Source: Treponema sp. (lineage in GTDB: Bacteria; Spirochaetota; Spirochaetia; Treponematales; Breznakiellaceae). From it: a stretch of 35,511 nucleotides of DNA. The stretch lies in NCBI GenBank assembly GCA_031286095.1, contig JAITUY010000058.1:1-35511 (forward strand), read 5' to 3'. The notes beneath the pieces were generated by a model. The model was not told the DNA's origin. It did not search any database and was given only the letters and a program-made list of their open reading frames with translations. Numbering within the stretch: the first letter of the stretch is position 1; the number at the start of each line of letters is the position of its first letter. Below, one piece after another: positions 19,212-29,139 of this stretch. The position numbers and the translations under genes were made by a program.

Positions 19212-19796
19212 TTACACGGGAGTATAAATTACGGCGAGTATTTTTACGGGATTTTTATCAGCCGAAAAAACGCGGTGCGGCACAATGGAATCATAATAAA
19301 CAGAATCCCCTGCGTTAAGCGTATCTTTATCCATGCCGTATTCAAGAGCCAGTTTCCCTTCCAGAACATAGATAAATTCTTCGCCTTCATGCGTTGATTT
19401 TTCCTGCCATGCGTCGCTTTGTATAGTTACTATAAACGGCTCCATATGCCTGCTGTTTTTGTCGACAGCAAGCGCGTTAAAGCTCATGCCGTGATGTCCT
19501 GGAGTTTTTTCCGCGTCATCGGCCAGCCCTGTCTTAAATCTGCTGGAAGAGCCTGCCTGCCCCGCCCTGCAAATAACAGGACCCAGCTGTTCATGATCAT
19601 CAAGAAGAGTCCCAAGCCGCACTCCAAGCCCTCTTGAAATTTTAATGAGAGGGGCAAGATCGGGAATATGCCCGTCGTCTTCGATTTTGGAAATCAATTC
19701 TACCGGAACGCCTGAACGCTCGGACAGAACTTCCCTGCTGATTGAATATGTTTTTCTAATTTCGGCGATACGTTCGCCCGGTGTATGTTCCGCCAT
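19212..19796 (-). CDS. XRE-family regulator with C-terminal cupin domain
   Basis: HTH region RIAEIRKTYSISREVLSERSGVPVELISKIE and cupin HEGEEFIYVLEGKLALEYG...LNAGDSVYYDSIVPHRV. Confidence 0.92.
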   Translation of the reverse strand: MAEHTPGERIAEIRKTYSISREVLSERSGVPVELISKIEDDGHIPDLAPLIKISRGLGVRLGTLLDDHEQLGPVICRAGQAGSSSRFKTGLADDAEKTPGHHGMSFNALAVDKNSRHMEPFIVTIQSDAWQEKSTHEGEEFIYVLEGKLALEYGMDKDTLNAGDSVYYDSIVPHRVFSADKNPVKILAVIYTPV

Positions 19797-19837
19797 GGTA
19801 AAATATTAAAAATTTTCATTGTTTTTTGCAAGACTTT

Positions 19838-19886
19838 TTGACAAACCAACTCGAATTTAAGTTAACGGCCGTCCCGCAAGTCTTAT
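19838..19886 (-). repeat. Degenerate left-hairpin fragment of the dispersed element
   Basis: agactttttgacaaaccaactcgaatttaagttaacggccgtcccgcaagtct, similar to the B-type left hairpin. Confidence 0.4.
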
Positions 19887-20590
19887 TTCCAGTTCACTTC
19901 GTAAGTTACAGGCGTCTCTAAAACCAAAATTTCAATAAGAGGAATATCAAACTCTGCGTTTTTTCCTGAAAACGCCCCCCCTTTTACGCTTGTTATTTGC
20001 CCCGGAAAACCGACAGAAGCGCGTACTCTTGAAGACGCGATTTCATCGCTGATCGCCTTGCTGAAAATGGAACTTACAAGCGCAAGATATTCGGATTTTG
20101 TCATTTCCTCGCCTGTCGCCAGCGGAGCCATAAGAACATTAAGGTAGGCGGCGACATCTGCAGACAGAAGATTAAGAATTACAGGACCGTTGTCAATATC
20201 AATGTAAATATTACACTTGCCACCGTTTTTTCCCTGCTCAAATTCGACAAATCTTCCGGTATCTCCGCGCGCCAAAAAACGGTTGATGTCGGCAATTTTT
20301 ACATTGCCCTCAATAGCCGACGGGGAAGTGTTTTTGAAGGATGCAGAAACATTGCCCAAAGCGGAGGCGGTCATTGATTTTGCGATAGCCGGCCCATTCA
20401 GTATTTGAGCGTCCGCTTGTCCGCCCGCGGACGCCAGATTGCGTACAAGGGCGGTTATCCTCGGTTCCAGCGCCAAACTGACGGACATGACAGCGGAACC
20501 GTCCGCCGAAAGAGCGCCGTTAATATTAGCGGAGCAGGAAAAAAGCGGCAATATTGCCGTAAGAAGGGTGAAAAATTTAAATAGTCTCAC
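19883..20590 (-). CDS. Predicted lipoprotein, unknown function
   Basis: MRLFKFFTLLTAILPLFSC lipobox. Confidence 0.65.
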   Translation of the reverse strand: MRLFKFFTLLTAILPLFSCSANINGALSADGSAVMSVSLALEPRITALVRNLASAGGQADAQILNGPAIAKSMTASALGNVSASFKNTSPSAIEGNVKIADINRFLARGDTGRFVEFEQGKNGGKCNIYIDIDNGPVILNLLSADVAAYLNVLMAPLATGEEMTKSEYLALVSSIFSKAISDEIASSRVRASVGFPGQITSVKGGAFSGKNAEFDIPLIEILVLETPVTYEVNWK

Positions 20591-20646
20591 ATTAAATAAA
20601 ATACCGCTTGGGGAGAAAAATTACAATTGGTTTGCTAGGCAACCCA

Positions 20647-20871
20647 GCAATTTTAAAGTTTAAGAAAATACTTAAGAAACATCGGAAAATTCATCACGCA
20701 AAGCTCGCGGAGAACGCAGAGAACGGGACTTAATTACATTGTTGTGCGTCTGCAATATGTTTTTTCTTATATTTTTAGAAGAAAAAGCATGAAAACAGCG
20801 ATTGGCTTACGCATAACTTATAGCTCTCTGTGACTTGACGCCCTCTGCGTGATAATATTTAAAAGAAACAA
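20647..20871 (+). repeat. Inverted repeat IR-L (~215 bp)
   Basis: Nearly identical to the reverse complement of 24495-24706. Confidence 0.93.
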
Positions 20872-20885
20872 CGCGAGGCAAGGAA

Positions 20886-21228
20886 TTTGACATGGTAAAT
20901 GTCATTGGCGATTTATGCAACGGAAAACAATACTACAGCAAAACGACAAACAGCGATTTTTTTGAAAGCTGGTTTGAACACAATTTGCTTGAAAAAATAC
21001 CAAACGGCTGTACGGTAAATGGACAATGCGAGGTTTCACAGGAAAAAAGAACTATGGAAGACAGCTAGAGGAAAAGTACGGTTATTGTTTCTGCCTCCTT
21101 ATTCGTCTGACTATAATTCATATAGAAAAAACATGGGCAAACATGAAATGTTTCCTTCGTAACTACCTGAAAGAATTTAAATCTGTTGATTCCGGTATTT
21201 ACAACTATTTTGGTTTTTTATAGATAAC
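20886..21228 (+). pseudogene. IS630-family transposase remnant (frameshifted)
   Basis: Three frames together read ...VIGDLCNGKQYYSKTTNSDFFESWFEHNLLEKIPNGCTV / MDNARFHRKKELWK..LLFLPPYSSDYN / IEKTWANMKCFLRNYLKEFKSVDSGIYNYFGFL*. Confidence 0.9.
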
Positions 21229-21255
21229 TTAGTTAAATCACTATAAAACCTCAAA

Positions 21256-21306
21256 ACTGCATTTTTATAAGGAATTTGCCCGGAAACTGATGCTTCAAAA
21301 CAATTC
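21256..21306 (+). repeat. Degenerate right end of the dispersed element beside the IS630 remnant
   Basis: actgcatttttataaggaatttgcccggaaactgatgcttcaaaacaattc|TA aligns with GCGTTTTTTATATGAAGTTGTTCAGAAACTGAAGTTTCCGAACAACTC|TA. Confidence 0.65.
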
Positions 21307-21360
21307 TAATTTTGCAACCTAAATTTGTTTTTTGTGTCATAATATCAACTGGAGGAAACT

Positions 21361-23076
21361 ATGTCTGTTCCATACACCGAGAAGCCTTGGGCTTTTTTGA
21401 ATGAATACCGTGGAAAAGCCTTTAACGGCGAATGGCCTACCCTGCCGGAAATGTTTAAAATTACCGTTTCACATTATCCCGAACGTCCATGTTTAACCAT
21501 TTACGAACCGGACAGAATCAGCCTGAATTACACTCAAGCCCTTAAAATAATTGAGGCTGTCGCCCGCTGGCTTTACGGCAAGGGTGTCCGCCACGGCGAC
21601 AGAGTTGCCGTTACCGGGAAAAACGCGCCGGAATGGGCGGTCGCCTACCTTGGCGTTCTTTTCGCCGGAGCGACAGTCGTCCCGATAGACTACCAGTTAA
21701 AAAATGAGGAAATTGATCTGCTGATAAAAACATCCGGCGCGCGTATGCTTTTTGTTGATGAAGAAAAGCACGAGCATTTTATTAAAACCCCCGGTAAACT
21801 TGAATCGATAATTTCACTTAAAAAAGGAATCGGAACATATATATACGACTTGGACGGACAACAAACTGAAATTGAACAGGCGGTTGAATCCGACATTGCG
21901 GCGATACTTTTTACGTCTGGAACAATGGGCGTGCCAAAGGGAGTTATGCTAACGCATAAAAACTTTGTTTCGGACTGTTATCTTGCGCAGGGGACTCCGC
22001 TAATCGTTTTTCATACCGATGTTTTTTACGCTATCCTTCCAATTCATCATTCGTACACAATGCTTGCGGTATTTATAGAAACCATTTCGACTGGAGCCGA
22101 AGTTGTTTTCGGAAAACGAATGGTAACGTCGCAGATTTTAAAAGACCTTAAAGAAGCGAAGATAACCATGCTGTTAGGCGTGCCTATGCTCTTTAATAAA
22201 GTGCTTGCCGGAATTATAAGAGGCATAAAGGAAAAAGGACCTATGGCGTATCTTCTAATTTCTTTTATGATGGGAATTTCAGGAATTATAAAAAAAGTTT
22301 TTAAAGTGAACCCAGGCAAAAAAATGTTTAAGTTCCTTTTGGACAAAGCGAGTCTGACGTCAATACGAATCTGTATTTCAGGAGGCGGTCCTCTTGCGCC
22401 AAGCGTTTTCAGAAAGTACAACCAGCTTGGGATTGACTTTGTGCAGGGGTACGGGCTGACTGAAACTTCTCCGATTATTACGATCAATCCTATTGAGCAG
22501 TACAAGGAAACAAGCGTAGGACGTACCTGCCCGCAGGTTGATATGAAGATACTCAACGCAGACGAGCGTGGAATAGGAGAGGTAATAGTAAAAGGCCCTA
22601 TGGTAATGAAGGGGTATTACAATATGCCGGACGAAACAGCTGATTCGTTTACGTCCGACGGTTATCTGAAAACAGGCGATCTGGGTTATATGGACAGTGA
22701 AAATTATCTGTATCTTACGGGGCGTGCAAAAAATATGATCGTTACCGAAGGCGGAAAGAATGTCTACCCTGAAGAAATTGAAAATGAATTCCAGCTTTAT
22801 GAGGAAATTGAGCAAATATTAATACGCGGATACGTTCAGGATAAAAAAATGAAAAGCGAAATCATCGAAGCGCTTGTTTATCCGAACCCTGAATTCAAAA
22901 ATGAAAAAGGGGATATCCCGTCTGCGGAAGATACGAAAGCCAGAATTGAGCAGATCATTTCCGAAGTTAATCAGAGGTTACAGCCTTATCAAAAAATAGA
23001 TAGGACTGTAATTCTAGACAAGCCGATGGAAATGACTACTACGAAGAAAATCAAACGCGGCGAGTTGAACACATAG
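21361..23076 (+). CDS. AMP-binding long-chain acyl-CoA synthetase
   Basis: [76 protein letters not shown]. Confidence 0.95.
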   Translation: MSVPYTEKPWAFLNEYRGKAFNGEWPTLPEMFKITVSHYPERPCLTIYEPDRISLNYTQALKIIEAVARWLYGKGVRHGDRVAVTGKNAPEWAVAYLGVLFAGATVVPIDYQLKNEEIDLLIKTSGARMLFVDEEKHEHFIKTPGKLESIISLKKGIGTYIYDLDGQQTEIEQAVESDIAAILFTSGTMGVPKGVMLTHKNFVSDCYLAQGTPLIVFHTDVFYAILPIHHSYTMLAVFIETISTGAEVVFGKRMVTSQILKDLKEAKITMLLGVPMLFNKVLAGIIRGIKEKGPMAYLLISFMMGISGIIKKVFKVNPGKKMFKFLLDKASLTSIRICISGGGPLAPSVFRKYNQLGIDFVQGYGLTETSPIITINPIEQYKETSVGRTCPQVDMKILNADERGIGEVIVKGPMVMKGYYNMPDETADSFTSDGYLKTGDLGYMDSENYLYLTGRAKNMIVTEGGKNVYPEEIENEFQLYEEIEQILIRGYVQDKKMKSEIIEALVYPNPEFKNEKGDIPSAEDTKARIEQIISEVNQRLQPYQKIDRTVILDKPMEMTTTKKIKRGELNT

Positions 23077-23096
23077 GTTCAGAGATATGGAAATAA

Positions 23097-23236
23097 CCTC
23101 TCGCAGAGGCGCGGAGGCGCAGAGTTGTTGTTTGATATATTTATTTTACCTTAAAGATTTCCGTTTTAAGATTATATTGGTTCATAAAGAAGAGCTATCG
23201 GACGAAAGCTCTGCGCCTCTGCGAGAGGTTTTTCTT
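23097..23236. repeat. Intergenic inverted repeat of the CTCTGCGCCTCTGCG motif
   Basis: CCTCTCGCAGAGGCGCGGAGGCGCAGAG ... CTCTGCGCCTCTGCGAGAGG. Confidence 0.85.
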
Positions 23237-23309
23237 CCTCTTATCGTTTCTGCGAGATTAAACTTGGAAATAATATAGTTTGTGGTATAATTTATTAAGA
23301 GGTATAATA

Positions 23310-23774
23310 TTGAAGGCTGTTGTACAAAGGGTTATGGACGCTTCTGTAAGCGTTCACGGGGTTGTAAAGGGAAGCGTCAGCCATGGTTTGCTTGTTTACT
23401 TGGGAGTCGCTCATGATGATACCGAATCTGACGCGGACTGGCTTTCTGAAAAAATCGCGTATCTTAGAATTTTTGACGACGATGACGGAAGAATGAACCT
23501 GTCTCTTAAAGATTTATCCTCTATTGATAAAGAAAAAGCCAGTCTTCTTGCCGTTTCACAGTTCACATTGTTAGCTGACGCGCGGAAGGGAAGACGCCCT
23601 TCATGGAACGGGGCGGCCCCGCCTGAAAAGGCGAAACAACTTTATGAATATTTTATAAACGCAGTACAAAAGACCGGACTTGTCTGCGAAAGCGGAGAAT
23701 TTCAGGCGCACATGATGGTCAAATACACTAACGACGGACCTGTTACAATTATTTTAGATACTAAAGAGATATAG
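23310..23774 (+). CDS. dtd: D-aminoacyl-tRNA deacylase
   Basis: MKAVVQRVMDASVSVHG, LLVYLGVAHDD, YLRIFDDDDGRMNLS, LAVSQFTLLADARKGRRPSW; TTG start after AAGAGGT. Confidence 0.95.
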   Translation: MKAVVQRVMDASVSVHGVVKGSVSHGLLVYLGVAHDDTESDADWLSEKIAYLRIFDDDDGRMNLSLKDLSSIDKEKASLLAVSQFTLLADARKGRRPSWNGAAPPEKAKQLYEYFINAVQKTGLVCESGEFQAHMMVKYTNDGPVTIILDTKEI

Positions 23775-23776
23775 TA

Positions 23777-23920
23777 GAGTTGTTTAAAAACTTCAGTTTA
23801 TAAACAACTTCCTTTAAAAAAGTATTTTTGCAGGGCTAAATCTTGTTTTAATCAGAAAAAATGCAGGACTTGTGAGACAACCAACTCGAACCGAAGGTTC
23901 GCAGTTGTCGAACAAGTACA
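23777..23920 (-). repeat. Dispersed hairpin element copy 11 (subfamily B)
   Basis: TA|GAGTTGTTTAAAAACTTCAGTTTATAAACAACTT...GCAGGACTTGTGAGACAACCAACTCGAACCGAAGGTTCGCAGTTGTCGAACAAGTACAT|TA. Confidence 0.93.
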
Positions 23921-24242
23921 TTATTACCCTTTTTATATTCTTTATTTGTTTTTTTATTGGAACATTTGTAAAAACAATAAATAATCAACCTGATAATACT
24001 TATTCAATGCTTCTTATAATCTTTCCAATATATTTTGGAATAATGCTCGAAATAATAGTTTTGTTGGTTATTTAATATCAATGCCAATTTATTGGTATAT
24101 AAATATATGGAAACCAATAAAAATGAAACAAGAATAATTTTTAACAATTATTCATCTATAACGGAGTAAATTTAACTGTTAATACTTTTTAACAAAAAAC
24201 AGAGCAAAGCATCATTAATCATTGATACTATTAATTATTAAC

Positions 24243-24375
24243 GCGATCTGTTAAGAAACTAAAGGGAGCTTAACAATTCTATTATAAAATCTGGTCTCTG
24301 CAAAAAACCGCACGGTCATAACTACTTCGCCGCTTTCGGCGCGAAAAACAGCCTGTTAATTTGAGACAATAATTT
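24243..24375 (-). repeat. Degenerate copy of the dispersed element
   Basis: gatctgttaagaaactaaagggagcttaacaattctat ... ctgcaaaaaaccgcacgg...ttaatttgagacaa shares order with element parts but is decayed. Confidence 0.35.
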
Positions 24376-24494
24376 TCAGAAGATATAAAGACACAGGAAG
24401 TCAAGGCTACAATACCGTATACGCTTGTATGGCATCATATACCAGTAATTTTAAGTTTTTCTCTTTCAACCTCAATCTATATTGACCTTACCTT

Positions 24495-24706
24495 TAAATA
24501 TTCTCACGCAGAGGATACCAAGGTGCAGAGAGCTATAAGTAATGCGTAAGCCAATCGCTGTTTTCATGCCTCTTCTTCTAAAAAAACATATTGCAGACGC
24601 ACAACAAGGTAATTAAGTCCCTTTCTCTACGTTCTCCGCAAGCTTTGCGTGATGAATTTTCCGATGTTTCTTAAGTATTTTCTTAAACTTTAAATTGCGG
24701 ACGTAT
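24495..24706 (-). repeat. Inverted repeat IR-R (~215 bp)
   Basis: Reverse complement matches 20647-20871 (e.g. GTTTAAGAAAATACTTAAGAAACATCGGAAAATTCATCACGCAAAGCT). Confidence 0.93.
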
Positions 24707-24756
24707 ACGCGATACTATTGTAAATAAGTAATTTTAAGTATAATATAAGAATAAAA

Positions 24757-25722
24757 ATGAATATTTTAATAATCGGCGGAGCCGGCTATATCGGAAGCCA
24801 CGTAACAAGGGAATTTCTCGACAACGGGCATGACTGTACGGTTTATGACAATCTTTCAAGCGGCTTGCGCGAAAACCTTTTTCCGCAGGCACGGTTTATC
24901 CACGCGGACATTCACGATTACCCGCTTCTTCTTGAAACAATGAAAGGCGGATTTAACGCTGTCATTCATCTTGCGGCGTACAAGGCCGCAGGGGAATCCA
25001 TGCTAAAGCCTGAAAAATATTCGCATAATAATATCGCTGGAACCATAAATATACTGAATGCCGCAAGCGAGGCTGGAATTAAAAACATCGTCTTTTCTTC
25101 CAGCGCCGCCGTTTACGGAAATCCCCAATATTTGCCCATAGATGAAAAGCATCCTACCCTGCCTGAAAATTACTACGGCTTTACAAAACTGGAAATTGAG
25201 CGCTTTTTGGGCTGGTACGAAAAACTTAAAGGCATAAATTACGCGAGCCTTCGCTATTTTAACGCCGCAGGTTACGACGTAAAAGGGCGCATAAAGGGGC
25301 TGAAACAAAATCCCGCGAATTTAATTCCCATTATCATGGAAACCGCGCGCGGCGTAAGAAAGGAAATGCAAATATTCGGGAACGATTATGATACCCCAGA
25401 CGGAACCTGTATCCGCGGTTATGTGCATGTCAGCGACCTTTCCGCGGGACACGTCCTTGCGTTAGACTACATCAGCAAGAACAACAAAAGCCTGACGGTT
25501 AATCTTGGAAGCGAAGAAGGCTTTTCCGTATTGGAAGTGGTGGACATAGCGCGGAAAGTTACTGGCAAACCAGTACCCGCAAAAACAGCGGAAAGGCGGA
25601 AAGGCGACCCCTCTAAACTTTACGATTCGTCGTCTCTCGCGCTGGAAATACTTGGCTGGAAAGCGCGTTACTCTGATATGGAAACAATACTTAAAACAAG
25701 CTGGGAGGCGTACAAAAAATGA
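24757..25722 (+). CDS. galE: UDP-glucose 4-epimerase
   Basis: IGGAGYIGSHV, SSSAAVYG, YYGFTKLEIE (YxxxK), LRYFNAAGYD. Confidence 0.93.
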   Translation: MNILIIGGAGYIGSHVTREFLDNGHDCTVYDNLSSGLRENLFPQARFIHADIHDYPLLLETMKGGFNAVIHLAAYKAAGESMLKPEKYSHNNIAGTINILNAASEAGIKNIVFSSSAAVYGNPQYLPIDEKHPTLPENYYGFTKLEIERFLGWYEKLKGINYASLRYFNAAGYDVKGRIKGLKQNPANLIPIIMETARGVRKEMQIFGNDYDTPDGTCIRGYVHVSDLSAGHVLALDYISKNNKSLTVNLGSEEGFSVLEVVDIARKVTGKPVPAKTAERRKGDPSKLYDSSSLALEILGWKARYSDMETILKTSWEAYKK

Positions 25723-26951
25723 AAGACAAATTATTTTCATGGATAGATAATGCCCTTCAGTTGGCGGTAGAGCTCGAAATAGGGCTTACAAAATACCCCG
25801 CCGTTTCACCTGAATCCGGCGGCGAGGGAGAATTGGACAAGTGCCTTTTTCTTGAAGATTGGCTGAAGTCACAGGGCATTACAAACCTTGAACGCTACGA
25901 CGCGCCCGACAGCATGGCAAAAGGAGGAATACGTCCCAATTTGATCGCGACAATTAAGGGTAACAGCGAGGAACGGCTGTGGATAATGAGCCATCTTGAC
26001 GTTGTCCCGCCAGGCGAAGAAAAACTTTGGGACAGTAATCCGTGGACTGTTATACGCAAGGACGATTCACCTGGACCGCGCCTTATCGGGCGGGGGGTGG
26101 AAGACAATCAGCAAGGCATTACTGCGTCCGTTCTGGCGGCTCTCAGTTTTACAAAACAGGGGATCAAACCCGATCTTACGATAAAACTGCTGTTTGCCGC
26201 AGACGAAGAAGTTGGCTCCGCTTACGGTATCGAATGGCTTGTAGAAAATCATGGAAACCTGTTCAAAAAAGACGACATGGTTTTGATCCCGGACGGCGGA
26301 GACAGAAAAGGCGAGTTTATGGAAATTGCCGAAAAAAATATAATGTGGATGCGTTTCGCCACAAGGGGCAGGCAGGCGCACGGCTCAAGACCGGACTTAG
26401 GGGAAAACGCCTTTCTTGCCGGCTCCGATCTCGCCATGCGCCTTCATTTTGAACTTTCCGACAAATTCGGCGATCACGATCCGTTATTCGATCCCGACTA
26501 CTCTACCTTTCAGCCCACAAAAAAAGAAGCCAATGTACCGAACATCAACACAATTCCTGGCGATGACGTTTTTTATGTCGATATGCGCGTCCTTCCGCGT
26601 TATTCAACAGATTCAGTGTTAGCTGAAATTGAACGCATTAAGACGGAAGTTGAGGCAAAATACCGCGTAACTGTCGAATACAGTCCCATGCAGTTAACAA
26701 AGTCCGGTCCAACCGCCGTCGGCGCGCCAATCGTAAAAAAATTAAGCTCTGCTGTAAGAGAAGTCTACTCAGTTACGCCGCGCCCGGTAGGTATAGGCGG
26801 CGGCACTATGGCGGCATACCTTCGCAATATCGGGATTGACTGCGCCGTCTGGACAAAGACGGACGAAACGCTTCACCAGCCAAACGAGTACGCGCTTTTA
26901 GAGAACATTCTTGGGGACGCGAAAGTAATGGCGCTTTTGGCGCTGAATTAA
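25719..26951 (+). CDS. M20-family metallopeptidase/dipeptidase
   Basis: MSHLDVVPPGE, GRGVEDNQQGITASVLAA, FAADEEVGSAYGIEWL, IGGGTMAAYLR. Confidence 0.92.
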   Translation: MKDKLFSWIDNALQLAVELEIGLTKYPAVSPESGGEGELDKCLFLEDWLKSQGITNLERYDAPDSMAKGGIRPNLIATIKGNSEERLWIMSHLDVVPPGEEKLWDSNPWTVIRKDDSPGPRLIGRGVEDNQQGITASVLAALSFTKQGIKPDLTIKLLFAADEEVGSAYGIEWLVENHGNLFKKDDMVLIPDGGDRKGEFMEIAEKNIMWMRFATRGRQAHGSRPDLGENAFLAGSDLAMRLHFELSDKFGDHDPLFDPDYSTFQPTKKEANVPNINTIPGDDVFYVDMRVLPRYSTDSVLAEIERIKTEVEAKYRVTVEYSPMQLTKSGPTAVGAPIVKKLSSAVREVYSVTPRPVGIGGGTMAAYLRNIGIDCAVWTKTDETLHQPNEYALLENILGDAKVMALLALN

Positions 26952-26959
26952 AAATCAGC

Positions 26960-29074
26960 ATGAATAAAATAAATTCTGAACAGATAATACAAGCTCTGCA
27001 AGAAGGCGGAGAAATCGCAAAACTACTGACATCTTACGAACCCCGTCAGGCTCAGCTTGATCTGCTGGAACTTATAACGCGCGCCTTTAACGAAGATTCT
27101 TTTGTTATGGCGGAAGCGGGAACGGGAGTAGGAAAATCTTTTGCCTATCTTCTTCCCGCAATACATTTCGCAGTCGAAAACAAGGAAAAAGTTGTAATTT
27201 CCACCGCTACCATAACATTGCAACAGCAGTTATACGAAAAAGACATACCTCTTGTCGTTTCCGCAATGCCGGACGCTAAAATAAAAGCGGTTATCATGAA
27301 AGGAAGGGGCAATTATCTTTGTATGCGAAGACTTGACGATGCGTTACGCGAACCGCCGCTGGTCATAGAAGAAGACGACAGCGATTTTGATCAGCTTAAA
27401 CGTATTAACGAATGGGCGCAAAATACAAAAACCGGAGTGCGAAGCGAACTTTCCTTTCAGCCCGCGGAAAACGTATGGGCGGGCGTGTGTTCAGAATCAG
27501 ATTTATGCCCCGGCGTTCACTGTCCGTGGCGGGAAAATTGTTTTGTCTTCGCCCTGCGCAAAGAGGCCAATAACGCCGACATTATCGTTGTAAACCACCA
27601 TCTGCTTTTTGCGGATTTGTCTGCGCGCTATCAAGGCGCAGGCTATGAAAACGCCGTCGTCCTTCCGCCTTTTAACAGGCTTATAATAGACGAGGCCCAC
27701 ACAATAGAGAACGCCGCCACTTCGTTCTTTTCCGCAGAGTTCGGGCGCACCGGAATTTTCCGCCAGTTGGGAAGGCTCTACCATAAACGAAAAAGAAACA
27801 AGCGCGGACTGCTTGTCAGGCTTTGCGCCCTTATGCCTTCGACGCTTTCCGGGGGAGATATATTAGACAACATGGTTCAGGCGGTTGAAAAAATACGCGA
27901 TTCGGCGCAAGAGCTGGACAGCCGCGCGCTGGAGCTTTGCGGCGAACAGGGAGTATTCCGCCTTTCGCCCAACATACAGGAAATACAGTTAAAAGAGACT
28001 TTATTCTCAAGTTTAAAAACGTTACGCAAAAATATTATCGCCTTTACCTCTATGATACGCGATATAACAGAAGAACTTAACGACACGCAAATGGCGGATC
28101 CGTCAATTTGGGAAATTAAGGCGATAATCCGGCGTTTGGAGGACATTGCGGAAATCTGCGATTCTTTCTGCAAATATCAAAAATTTGAAAACGATGTCTT
28201 ATGGATAGAAAAACAGCGCTTTTCAGGAACAACCCCATGGGCTGTTTTTACAAAAACCCCGCTGGATTTGTCGCCGAAACTAAAAGACAGTGTATTTTCA
28301 CCTAACAAGACGGTCATTTGTGTATCGGCAACTCTAGCCATAAACGGCAATTTTTCCTTTTGGTCAGGCCGTTGCGGCATTTGCGATTTAGAAAAACGTT
28401 CCGTACTATCGGGCTGTTTCCCATCGCCTTTCCCCTATTCCAGCGCTGTACTCCTTGCCGCCCCTGCGGACGCCCCCCTCCCCGATGAAGACGGCTGGCA
28501 GGACTTTATCGACAAAGCCGCCGGCAAACTTGCCGCCATTGCGGGAGGTTCCGCGCTCGCACTTTTTACTTCGTATCAATCTCTGAGAAGCGCGTGGACC
28601 AGCGCAAAGGCGGAACTGGAACCGCTTGGAATCCGCTGTCTTAAACAAGGCGACGACGACCGCACCCGTCTTTTGCAGGATTTTCTTTCCGACGAAAGCG
28701 CGTGCCTTTTCGCCACCGATTCCTTCTGGGAAGGAGTAGACGCTCCCGGCGACACCCTGCGCCTTGTAATAATCTGCAGACTGCCCTTCCGTACGCCTGA
28801 CGACCCCGTCTTTGAAGCCCGTTGCGAGGCGGTTGAAAAGCGCGGGGGGAACCCGTTTATGGAACTTTCCTTGCCCCACGCCGTAATGAAATTCAAACAG
28901 GGCTTCGGCCGGCTCATGCGCCGTAGCGCCGATCACGGCGTGGTCGCGGTTTTGGACGGCAGGCTTTTGAAAAAGAAGTACGGGCAGATATTCCTTCAGT
29001 CTTTGCCCGAAACCAGAACCAGTTTTAGCAGTTTTGACAACATTTTACAGGATATAGAGCAGTTTTTTTACTAG
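26960..29074 (+). CDS. DinG/XPD-like ATP-dependent DNA helicase
   Basis: YEPRQAQLDLLELI, AEAGTGVGKSFAYLLPA, IVVNHHLLFADL, IDEAHTIENAA, FWEGVDAPGDTLRLVIICRLPF, QGFGRLMRR. Confidence 0.95.
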   Translation: MNKINSEQIIQALQEGGEIAKLLTSYEPRQAQLDLLELITRAFNEDSFVMAEAGTGVGKSFAYLLPAIHFAVENKEKVVISTATITLQQQLYEKDIPLVVSAMPDAKIKAVIMKGRGNYLCMRRLDDALREPPLVIEEDDSDFDQLKRINEWAQNTKTGVRSELSFQPAENVWAGVCSESDLCPGVHCPWRENCFVFALRKEANNADIIVVNHHLLFADLSARYQGAGYENAVVLPPFNRLIIDEAHTIENAATSFFSAEFGRTGIFRQLGRLYHKRKRNKRGLLVRLCALMPSTLSGGDILDNMVQAVEKIRDSAQELDSRALELCGEQGVFRLSPNIQEIQLKETLFSSLKTLRKNIIAFTSMIRDITEELNDTQMADPSIWEIKAIIRRLEDIAEICDSFCKYQKFENDVLWIEKQRFSGTTPWAVFTKTPLDLSPKLKDSVFSPNKTVICVSATLAINGNFSFWSGRCGICDLEKRSVLSGCFPSPFPYSSAVLLAAPADAPLPDEDGWQDFIDKAAGKLAAIAGGSALALFTSYQSLRSAWTSAKAELEPLGIRCLKQGDDDRTRLLQDFLSDESACLFATDSFWEGVDAPGDTLRLVIICRLPFRTPDDPVFEARCEAVEKRGGNPFMELSLPHAVMKFKQGFGRLMRRSADHGVVAVLDGRLLKKKYGQIFLQSLPETRTSFSSFDNILQDIEQFFY

Positions 29075-29139
29075 ATTTATCCCCTTAAAATACTTGTATT
29101 TTGTTTATTTTTATGCTAGATTTCTTAATTAAGGAGATA

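Noticed and set aside
23872-24075. 67-aa membrane protein as annotated
   Set aside because: First residues (MRQPTRTEGSQLSNK) come from element copy 11; the hydrophobic remainder may be a truncated gene but lacks its own start.
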